In this document: in pieces, positions 45,884 to 56,209 of the stretch
Layout: every line of letters starts with the position of its first letter
Numbering within the stretch: position 1 is the stretch's first letter
Source of the DNA: Sipunculus nudus
Taxonomy: Eukaryota; Annelida; Sipuncula; Golfingiida; Sipunculidae
Reading direction: 5' to 3'
NCBI GenBank assembly: GCA_026874595.1
Contig: CM049316.1
Location: forward strand, 8,856,839-8,920,838
Length of the DNA: 64,000 bases
Notes under the pieces: model-generated
Told to the model about the DNA's origin: nothing
Seen by the model: only the letters and a program-made list of their open reading frames with translations
The model's database searches: none
Program-made: the position numbers and the translations under genes

Positions 45884-46080
45884 TTTCTTTTAAAAAAGGA
45901 AATCATATTGATAAAACATCTTTATCAAAAATTATCTCTGCGGTTGATTGTACAGATTCTAAAGAGATATATAATTAACAAACAAACCTTTTTACATGTT
46001 AATTATCTACAATGCAATAAAACCGGCACAACAGTAAATGGAACACACTGTGTGTGACTATATAGATGATCACTGATTTT
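45884..46080 (+). other. Short spacer between elements
   Basis: AT-rich intron sequence between the 178-bp element and the next TAGCTCAG element. Nothing is recognised in it. Confidence 0.5.
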
Positions 46081-48370
46081 TAGCTCAGCTGACTATAAGT
46101 CATCTGAGCTATAGTCATGGTCCTTTGTCCGTCGTCCGGCCGTCCGGCCGTTAACAGGGCACGTTTGAAAACCGTTGGACCTACGAATCCAAAATTTGAC
46201 ATATCATTAGATGTTCCCAAAATCTCCTACCATACTGGTCATTAGGGGTCATTAGGACTTTGTTCCTTCGAGATATTAAGGAAAAACCTCCGTTTTCCAT
46301 AAAAAAAGCCATTGTTACACTTCAAGCCTGCCTTATATCAAAACCACTGATCTGTTCTTGGTCATATTTAGTATTCATATTTTCTTCCATACATTTTCTA
46401 TGAACATACCAAAAATTAGGTCAGTATTGGGTATTATTTTGAAGTTATGGGCCCAAATATAATGCAATTTTTTAAAAATCAGGAAATATATTTACTCACC
46501 TAACATGAGAATTGCTGAAGCTGGAGACTTTTTTTTCAGGAATATAACTTTATTTAATCAAGATTCAATTATATACCCAAAATTAGATCTGAATTTTGCA
46601 AATTTTTCAAGTTGTTAGCATAAATAAAAAATTAATACCTTAAATTTTGTCCAACTTTGGGAATGGCACGTATTTAGCTCAGCTGACTGTAAGTCATCTG
46701 AGCTATAGCGATCACTCTTTGTCCGTCGTCCGTCCGGCCGTCCGGCCATCTGTCCATTAACAGGGCACAAATCCTAACCACTTGACCTGGAATCTTCTTA
46801 CTTTACATCCAGAGAGGTCCATGAAAAATCTCCTTGGAAACCTGGAATTAGGCCTCTGTTACCTATATCCTTCGAGCTATGGGGCCCGAAAGTACCCCCC
46901 AGAATAGTCAAAAATTTCATACAAAAACTTCAATATCTCATTAACTACATCACTGATAATCATGATTTTTGGCATACATATTAATCATGAGATGTTCCAT
47001 CAGTTCCTGCAGACTGGTGGCGCCACCTGTATTTTTCGATTTTTTACGAATTTTTTTCTCTATTTTTGAGACCTTTAAAAATGTGGACATCTGTTAACAG
47101 GGCACAAATTGTTAAGACTAGACCTAGAATCTTCATTCTTGACATTCTGAGAGACGTATGAAAAGTCTCCATGGAAACCAGAAATTAGGTCTCTATTACC
47201 CATATCCTTCGAGCTATGGGGCCCGAAAGTACCCCCCAGAATAGTAAAAAATTTCATACAAAAACTTCAATATCTCATTAACTACATCACTGATGGTCAT
47301 GATTTTTGGCATACTTATGAATCATGAGACGTTTCATCAGTTTCTGCAGACTGGTGGCGCCACCTGTATTTTTCAATTTTTTACGAATTTTTTTCTCTAT
47401 TTTTGGGACCTTTAAAAATGTGGACATCTGTTAACAGGGCACAAATCGTAACCACTAGACCTGGAATCTTCATTGTTTATATTCTGAGAGACCTATGAAA
47501 AGTCTCCATGGAAACCAGAAATTAGGTCTCTGTTACCCATATCCTTTGAGCTATGGGGCCCTAAAGTACCCCCCAGAATAGTCAAAAATTTCATACAAAA
47601 ACTTCAATATCTCATTAACTACATCACTCATGAGATGTTCCATCAGTTTCTGCAGACTGGTGGTGCAACCTGTATTTTTTCGATTTTTTACGATTTTTTC
47701 TCTATTTTTGAGACCTTAAAAGATGCAGTCATCTCTTAACAGGGCACAAATCATAACAACTTGACCTAGAATCTTCTATCTAGACATGCGGGGAGGCCCA
47801 TGAAAAGACTCCTTGGAAACCTGGAATTAGGTCTCTGTTACCCAGATTCTTCAAGCTATGGGGCTCTGAAGTACCCCCCAGAATAATGAAAATTTGATAA
47901 AAAAAACTCAAATATCTGAACAACTAATGCATTGATCACCATGATTCTTTGCATGGATATTGATCATGGAGTATTTCATCAGTTTCTGCAGACTGGTGGC
48001 GCCACCTGTATTTTTTCTATATTTTACAATTTTCTTTCTCTATTTTTGATACCTTAAAAGATGCAATCATCTGTTAACAGGGCACAAATCGTAACGACTG
48101 AACCTAGAATCTTCTTTCTTGACATGCAAGGAGACCAATGAAAATCTCCTTGGAAACCTAAAATTAGGTCTCTGTTACCCAAAACCTGTGAGCTATGGGG
48201 CTTCCAAATACCCCTCCCCCCCCCAAGAATAATAGAAAATTTGATACAAATGCTCAAGTATCTGAACAACTACTGCATTGAACACCATGATTCTTTGCAT
48301 GGATATTGATAATTAAGTGTTTCATCAGTTCCTTCAGACTTGTGGCGCCATCTGTTTTATTTTAATTTTT

Positions 48371-48460
48371 AGCTCAGCTGACTGAAAGTCATTTGAGCTA
48401 TAGCGATCACTCTTTGTCCGTCGTCCGTCTGTCTGTCCGTCTGTCTGTCCGTTAACCAGG
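48371..48460 (+). repeat. Extra internal start hairpin of the 335-bp family
   Basis: AGCTCAGCTGACTGAAAGTC then ATTTGAGCTATAGCGATCAC and a TCCGTCCG run repeat the start found at 46676, in the middle of the tandem array. No matching extra 3' end is seen before 51880. Confidence 0.6.
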
Positions 48461-50094
48461 CACAAATCGTAACCGCTGGACCTAGAACCTTGTAACTTGG
48501 GATTCTGAGAGGGCCATGAAAAATCTCCTTGGAAACCAGAAATTAGGTCTCTGTTTCCCATATCCTTCGAGCTATGGGGCCCCAAAGTACCCCCCAGAAA
48601 AGTCAAAAATTTCATACAAAAACTTCAATATCTCATTAACTACTTGACTGATGGTCATGATTTTTGACATACATATTGATCATGAGATGTTCCATCAGTT
48701 CCTGCAGACTGGTGGCGCCACCTGTATTTTTCGATTTTTTTACGAATTTTTTTCTCTATTTTTAAGACCTTTAAAAATGTGAACATCTGTTAACAAGGCA
48801 CAAATCGTAAAGACTAGACCTAGAATCTTAATTCTTGATACACTGAGAGTTCCATGAAAAATCTCCTTGGAAACCAGAAATTAGGTCTCTGTTACCCATA
48901 TCCTTCGAGCTATGGGTCCCCAAAGTACCCCCCAGAATAGTAAAAAATTTCATACAAAAACTTCAATATCTCAATAACTACATCACTGATGGTCATGATT
49001 TTTGGCATGCATATTGATCATGAGATGTTCCATAAGTTCCTGCAGACTGGTGGCGCCACCTGTATTTTTTTCAAATTTTCACAATTTTTTTTTCTCTATT
49101 TTTGAGACCTTTAAGGATGTAGTTATCTGTCAACAGGGTACAAATCGTAACGACTGGACCTAGAATCTTCATTCTTGACACACAGGGAGACCCATGATAA
49201 ATCTCCATGGAAACCCTGAAATAAGGTCTCTGTTACCCATATCCTTTGAGCTATGGCACTCCAAAGTACAGCTCAGAATAATGGAAAATTTGATACAAAA
49301 GCTGAAGTATCTGAACAACTAATGCAGAGATCACCATAATTGTTTTCATGGATATTGATCATGGAGTGTTTCATCAGTTTCTGCAGACTGGTGGCACAGC
49401 CTGTATTTGTTCGGGTTTTTTTACAATTTTTTTCTCTATTTTTGAGACCTTTTAAAGTTATGAACATCTGTTAACAGGGCACATATCATTAAAACTGGAC
49501 CTAGAATCTTCATGTTTGACACACAGGGAGACCTATGAAAAGTCTCCATGGATACCTGAAATAAGGTCTCTGTTACCCATATTCTTTAAGCTGTATGGCC
49601 CCAAATTACCCCCCAGAATAATGGAAAATTTGATACAAAAACTGCAGTATCTCAATAACTACAACACTGATGGTCATGATTTTCGGCATACATATTGATC
49701 ATGACCTGTTCCATCAGTTTCTGCAGACTGGGTGCGCCACCTCTATTTTTTTCCAATTTTTACGATTTTTTTTTCTCTTTTTTTGATACCTTTAAAGATG
49801 TGGTTATCTGTCAACAGGGTACAAATCGCAACAACAGGACCTAGAATCTTCATTCTTGTCATGCAAGGAGGCCCATGAAAAGTGCCTGTGGAAACTTAAA
49901 ATTAGGTCACTGTTACCCATATCCTTCAAGCTATAGGACTCCGAAGTATCCCTCAGAATAATGGACAATTTGATACAAAAGCTGAAGTATCTGAACAACT
50001 AATGCAGAGATCAGCATGATTCTTTGCATGGATATTGATCATTAAGTGTTTTTATTAGTTTCTGCAGACTGGTGGAGCCACCTGAATTTTTGTA

Positions 50095-51725
50095 CCCGCC
50101 CAAATGAAGTTTTGCAGATACTATGTTTTTGACCCGGTTCCTCCGCTGTTGCCGCGTTCGTTTCCAGAGAGCTCCTCTGGGACTTGATTTTATGAGCTTT
50201 CCAAGCTCATATCTCGGAAACCGTTTGACTGATCAGGAAATAAAATTTATACAAATATAGCCCTTGGATAGCTCTATAACATACACAAAAACTGGTGGCG
50301 CCACCTGCAACCATTTTTGCACAGCGTCTGTCTGTTTGTCTGCTGTGCGATAATGTCACTCATATCTCTACAGTGGTTTGACATATCTGCCTAAAATTTT
50401 GCAGTTTTATACATCCTGGATAGCTTTCTTGATCTTATGACAGGTGGCACCACCTACATTCACGTTCACGCTGATGACATCCAAGCTCATATCTCGGGAA
50501 CCGTTTGACTGATCAGGAAATAAAATTTATACAAATGTAGTCCTTGGATAGCTCTATAACATACACAAAAAAATGGTGGCACCACCTGTAACCATGTTTA
50601 CACAGTGTCCATCTGTTCATCTGCCTTTGGTTAAAATCACTCATAACTCTGCAGTGAATTGACTAATTCACCTGAAATTCGGCATGGGTATACATCCTGG
50701 ATAGCTTTCTTGATTTTATGACAGGTGGCGCCACATACTTTCTCGTTCTCGCTGATGACATCCAAGCTCATATCTCGGGAACCGTTTGACGGATTGGGCC
50801 AAAATTTGCATGTGTATAGATCTAACATAGCTCTTTATCATACGCAAAACTGTTGGCACCACCTGCAACCATTTTTGCACAGCATCTGTCTGTTTGTCTG
50901 CCGTGCAATAAAGTCACCCACATCTTGGCAGTGGTTTGACATATCTGCCTAAAATTTTGCTGTTTTATACATCCTGGATAGCTTTCTTGATTTCATGACA
51001 GGTGGCGCCACCTTTATTCTAGTTTATGCTGCAGACATCCAAGCTCATATCTCGGGAACCGTTTGAACGATTGTGCCAAAATTTTGCATGTGTATAGATC
51101 TCACATAGGTCTTTATCATACACAAAACTGGAGGAGCCACCTGCAACCATTTTTGCACATTTTGCACAGCGTTTGTCTGTTTGTCTGCCGTGGCCTAAAA
51201 TCACTCATTTCTCTGTAGTGGTTTGACATAACTGCCTAAAACTTTGCAGGTTTATACATCCTGGACAGCTCTCTTGATTTTATGACAGGTGGCGCCACCT
51301 ACATTATAGTTAACGCTGCACACATCCAAGCTAATATCTCAGGAACCATTTGACCGATTGGGCCAAAATTATGCTTGTGTTTAGATCTCACATAGGTCTT
51401 TATCATACACAAAACTGGAGGGGCCACCTGCAACCATTTTTGCACAGCGACTGTCTGTTTGTCTGCCGTGGGCTAAAATCACTCATATCCACGTGGTGGT
51501 TTGACTTTTCTGCCTAAAATTTTGCATATATATACAACTTGGACAGCTTTCTGGATTTGTGGTAGGTGGCACAACCTAGATACACATTTAGGCTGCAGAC
51601 ATCCATGCTAATATGCAACATACCTCACTCTGTTTCCCCTTGCCACTCAATCCATGCCTCACTTCACCCGTTCCACTCTGTTTTGGCAGATACACGTAGT
51701 CACTTGTCGGCTACCCGTATTCTAG
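50095..51725 (+). mobile_element. Non-autonomous Helitron, family H1, copy 2
   Basis: It starts after TGTA at CCCGCCCAAATGAAGTTTTG (TC changed to CC) and ends with hairpin GTAGTCACTTGTCGGCTAC, CCGTATT and CTAG (51722-51725) before T. It is inserted within a 335-bp unit, whose text (TTTTTTCTCTATTTTT) resumes at about 51744. The body is six or so H1 units of about 260 bp with GACAGGTGGCGCCACC and variants (for example near 50726, 51000 and 51288). It is the longest H1 copy here, with slightly decayed ends. Confidence 0.7.
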
Positions 51726-52782
51726 TTTTTAAAGTTTACACATTTTTTCTCTATTTTTCAGATATATAAATACAGACTAAATCTTGGCCTGTTGGTTAAT
51801 CTGTTTGATGCTTCAGTTGAATGGGTATCTACCATTCTGATGATAAAATTTCCTTTTCTGAATCTCTTCCCAGTCAGCTGAGCATCATGACCCATGGGTC
51901 ACTTGTTTTTTTTTTGTAAGCACTGTTGATTTAATTTTCACAGCATATGTACATAAGGATTTAATCTTTTAAAATCTGTAAATTTCAAAGGAATTGATTG
52001 AAAGAGTAGCTTTTATTCAAGTTTTCATATACCATGTCAAGTGTTGTTTACATCTGGCCCACCTAGTAGAACAGCCATCACTTGTATTATGTAACCCACC
52101 CCAGGCAGCTTGCCTCAGGCTCAGCTTGGCCACTACTAGCAGGCTTCCCCTTTGCCCTGCACTCCCCCCCCCCCCAGATGGTGCATTAACTATATGAATG
52201 TTATAATTTTCTGTATTTTATTTTATTCATGGCTATGCTACATTTTAGATTTTGTATTGTACCACCAGGGTTACAATGATTAAAGTGCACATTTAATAGT
52301 GTCCAAAAAGTGGTGTATTGCTATGAAAGTGTGGATGTTCATCAGATAAGTAATTCCTTACTTCAGAAGAGTAAAAACTTCACCAGGTGTGAAATTGACT
52401 ATTAATTCCAGTAATAAATTATAGCTGAGATTGTAATTAGCATAATGATATTGTTTGTCCCTCATTCAATCAAAAGTGTATATACTTTATTTGAAAAGAT
52501 GTTTTTATTTTATCAAATTTACTGAATCTTTTATTTTATTTCGGTGAATAAAATTAAGCATGTACTGAAAACTCCAATGTGCAAAACTTTTTAATAGTGA
52601 TTCAAGGAATAATCTTGTAGATGCCATGTTGTGGCCTTATTTTCTTTTAAATTCAGTTTTAACATTTGTGATTTAAAAATAATACAATATATGTGTATGC
52701 ATAATATGACCCAATATGAGCTTAACTGGTAAATAAAGAAATAAATATACAGAATTACAAAGGTGTTTTTAAACTCTCATCC

Positions 52783-52816
<34 letters not shown>

Positions 52817-52875
52817 CCATCAGGTCAAACAGCTGAGTCCCCATGTAACCCTTCACCACAACACAACACCAGATT

Positions 52876-53388
52876 ATGAGTCATCTCTTCTCTATATATT
52901 CACACTTAGACTCAGTCACTTCAGATTGTTTTTCCTCTATAGGTCATCCACATGTCCCATCAGTAACTTCTTCTCTGAACTCCCAAGTTTTAGTCTATCA
53001 AGTTGACCTCAACCTGCCTATAGTGATCATGGGTGATTTCATTATTGACATTTCTAATATAATATTTAACACCAAATTGACACAATTATGTCAACTCTTT
53101 AAATGTCAACAACTAGTCAGAGAACCAACCAATGACCATGGAAATACCATAGATCTTGTCTTTACTAACTGTTTAAATGCTTCAGTTTCAACATTAGAAA
53201 GCACATGGTCAGATCACAAGATATTATTAGCAACAATCCCCCATTCTTCAATTCAGATCAAACAAGGCAACTTCTCACAGCTTAATCTACAATTTCTTCT
53301 CTATAGATACTTTTCGAGACATTCTGTTTCCTCTCTAATTCAGCAACAACTGCTTCCCAAAACATATAAGTTTTCTACTATTCCATAA
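52876..53388 (+). pseudogene. APE-type endonuclease fragment inside a transposon
   Basis: The 170-codon frame holds the second half of an endonuclease/exonuclease/phosphatase fold: VIMGDFIIDIS (a GDFN motif with N changed to I), QLVREPTNDHGNTIDLVFTN and STWSDHKILLATI (SDH motif intact). The N-terminal catalytic half and any reverse transcriptase or helicase are missing. It is unrelated to the nearby LINE ORF2 in detail and resembles CR1-type or Helentron endonucleases. A more broken copy lies at 26879-27010 at the same place in a sister element, so it belongs to the transposon family and is not a host gene. Confidence 0.6.
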
Positions 53389-53668
53389 ATATTTTGATTT
53401 ATTAAATGTGTATTTTCATACTTGCAAATCTCCACTTCCTTCCTCTGCAATTTACAACATCTGGTCATTCCCATTGCAATATTTTAGACACACATTCTTG
53501 TTCATATTTAAAATACTGATACTTCTATATATCTATTCGCTCAACTACATAATTAATAGAAAAAATTACATCTGTCAAAATGAAATCTTACAGACCTACA
53601 TACAACAATAGTGACACAATTATATCTGTCTCATTCAGCTGAGCGCCGTGACCCATGGGTCCCTTGTT

Positions 53669-54400
53669 GTAGGGCAGTTAAGATTTCATGATGGACAAGT
53701 AAAGGTAAGATGTTACATGACTGACTGGGCAAGTGCTTTCAAAAGTTCTTGTCTAGCCCTGCTCACCTTAAGTCAACCTGTGGTTATCTGTTCAGATCAG
53801 TTTACATAAGCTGCAGCAGCTAATCACCTGGAAGGGTTTATTACCTAATGGTTCAAGCATTTTTTAATTGGTTTTCTGACAACCAGAATAAAAACAAGGA
53901 GACAACCTGAATTTTCGCAGCAGCAAGATGCATATTAATCCATAGGTTATTATGTAGATAGCAGAAGTATATGTCTAGACAGATGACACAACTGTCTCTT
54001 CTGCATAATTTTTATTAAGCATCCAGATGCTTCCAGTCAACAAAACTCCCTTCAACAACTTCTTAAATATCTTATACATATATATGTACGCACCTGGACC
54101 ATAATCAAATGCTATGACAAGTATGATCCAGGATGTATATACCTGTAAAGCTGTATCTTATCACATCTGATAATGTGTACCTGAACCAGTCTTCATATTA
54201 TTGTGGCCAGGTGTCTGTACAGTCTTTGCATTATTGTGGTCACTGTTTATCTAAAAGAAAATTTACAGATATTTAACAAAATGAAACAAAGTTCACTCAT
54301 TTTAGAATTCCTATATCAATTAAATTTGATTAAAAAGAGGGACTTATTTTCAGCCAATACAAAAACATAAAAACAAGCTAATCTTGATTTAATTTTTTTA
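53669..54400 (+). other. Intron segment, unassigned
   Basis: Intron DNA between two elements. I see no recognisable repeat or gene, apart from a T run that ends in the A of the next Helitron insertion site. Confidence 0.5.
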
Positions 54401-55838
54401 TCCGGTAGACGAAGTTTTGCGGATACGTTTTTGACCGGGTTCCACCGTGGCGGCCGCTGCGTTTGTTTCCGGAGAACTCCTCTGAGACTACTGGACGGAT
54501 TTTTCTGAAACTTACATAAATTATCGGGTCACATGTGAACTGGTGCCTAACCAAGTGGCCTTGACCTCTGACTTTTCCTCTCTGCCAAGCGTCCGTTTGT
54601 GCGTCTGTTTCCACACATAAACCCACATATCTCAGGAACCGTTTGACTGATCAGGAAAAAAATTTTGTACAGATGTAGCCCTTGGATAGCTTTATAACAT
54701 ACACAAAAAAAGATGGCGCCACCTGCAACCATGTTTGCACAGTGTCCATCTGTTCATCTGCCTTGGCTAAAAATCACTCATATCTCTGCAGTGGTTTGAC
54801 TAATTCACCTAAAATTAGGCATGTGTATACAACCTAGATAGCTTTCTTGTTTTTATGACAGGTGGCATCACCTACATTCACATTAACACTGCAGACATCC
54901 AAGCTCATATCTCGGGAACCGTTTGACCAATCAGGAAAAAATTTTACACAAATGTAGCCCTTGGATAGCTTTATAACATACACACCTGCAGCCATTTTTG
55001 CACAGCGTCCATCTGTTTGTCTGCCTTGGGTTAAAATCACTCATATCTCTGCAGTGGTTTGACCAAATTACCTGAAATTGGGCATGCATATACATCCCAC
55101 ATAGCTTTCTTGATTTTATGACAGGTGGCGCCACCTACATTCATGTTCATGCTGTAGACATCCATGCTTATATCTCCAGATTCTTTTGACCAATCAGGAA
55201 AAAAAATTTACACAAATGTATCCCTTGGATAGCTTGATAACATACACAAAAATGGTGGCGCCACCTGCAGCCATTTATGCACAGCGTCCATCTGTTTGTC
55301 TGCCTTGGGTTAAATTCACTCATATCTCTGCAGTGGTTTGACCAAATTACCTGAAATTTGGCATGCGTATACATCCTGGGTAGCTTTCTTGATTTTATGA
55401 CAAGTGGTGCCAGCTTCATTCACGTTCATGCTGCAGACATTAATGCTTATATCTCTGAACTCGTTTGACCAATCAGGGAAAAAAATTTACACAAATGTAG
55501 CCCTTGGATAGCTTTATAACATACACAAAAATGGTGGTGCCACCTGCAGCCATTTTTGCACAGCGTCCATCTGTCTGCTGTGGGATAAAATCACTCATAT
55601 CTCTGCAGTAGTTTGACTTTTCCACCTGAAATTTTGCATGTGTATACATCTTGGATAGTTTCTCGTTCAAATAACAGGTGGCGCCACCTACAATCATGTT
55701 TAAGTGGCAGAGATCCATTCTAATATGTAACACATGTAACTCTATTTCCCCTTGCCACTCAATCCATGCCTCACTTCACCCGTCCTACTCTGATTTTGAC
55801 AGATACACGTAGTCGCTTGTCGACTACCCGTGTTCTAG
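54401..55838 (+). mobile_element. Non-autonomous Helitron, family H1, copy 3 (best ends)
   Basis: It starts TCCGGTAGACGAAGTTTTGC after A54400 and ends in CTAG (55835-55838) before T. The 3' hairpin GTAGTCG-CTTGT-CGACTAC (55810-55828) is a perfect 7-bp stem, 6 nt before CTAG. Tandem units of about 260 bp carry ATGGTGGCGCCACCTGCAGC and GACAGGTGGCGCCACCTACA forms. There is no coding region. This copy shows all the structural marks of a Helitron: 5' TC, 3' CTRR, a hairpin, A/T insertion and no target duplication. Confidence 0.78.
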
Positions 55839-56209
55839 TTACGAATAAGTATGATTCCTAAACCAGACAAAGATTTTTTTTGTTCCTCATGTTTATTCAC
55901 CAATGTGTCTTCTGTTTTATATAAGCATTGGTCCTAGCTTGGTCTTCTGCAGTATTTTGGGTACTATTCTATGTTTTACCAACCTGTGTCAACCTGTTTT
56001 TTAGAGAGAATTTTCTTTTATTTTACATAAATTTCCAGCAAAGTTGCATATGGAAGTGAAGGCCTAGTAAAGCAATGAAGAATTTTAAAATGAATTTATA
56101 TTTAATTAAAATGAACTATGTTAATTTGTTTTTATGTAACTGTGTTGACATCATATCTGTGACAGACGAACGGATGGATGGAAAGAACTTGGGGGATCAC
56201 ATTAACCTT
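55839..56209 (+). other. Spacer between Helitron and inverted-repeat element
   Basis: AT-rich intron DNA; nothing recognised. Confidence 0.5.

Larger units (their letters stand above)
46675..51907 (+). mobile_element. Second TAGCTCAG element with about 335-bp tandem units, inserted in copy 2
   Basis: It starts with AGCTCAGCTGACTGTAAGTC at 46676 and ends GTCAGCTGAGCATCATGACC then CATGGGTCACTTGTTT at about 51907. The body is about ten tandem units of roughly 335 bp. Each opens with CATCTGTTAACAGGGCACAA and passes through GAGCTATGGGGCC and GTACCCCCCAGAATA. Each ends CTGCAGACTGGTGGCGCCAC (for example near 47016, 47353, 47995 and 48711). A further start hairpin, AGCTCAGCTGACTGAAAGTC, lies inside at 48371, so either another copy is nested or a unit block including the start was duplicated. 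An H1 Helitron is inserted at 50095-51725. Confidence 0.65.
46081..53668 (+). mobile_element. TAGCTCAG-superfamily element, copy 2, split by a nest of insertions
   Basis: The left part, 46081-46674, starts with the hairpin TAGCTCAGCTGACTATAAGT and is colinear with 25285-25875. It stops at GGCACGT and resumes at about 51907 with TGTAAGCACTGTTGATTTAA, exactly the text that follows in copy 1 (25888). The right part ends TCAGCTGAGCGCCGTGACCC then ATGGGTCCCTTGTT at 53668. It contains a C run (52784-52815) and the endonuclease fossil at 52876-53388. Without the insert it would be about 2.35 kb. Confidence 0.65.

Noticed and set aside
44054-49467. Many 60-90 codon frames in the tandem arrays
   Set aside because: They repeat with the unit, shift between units, and occur on both strands; there is no coding signal.
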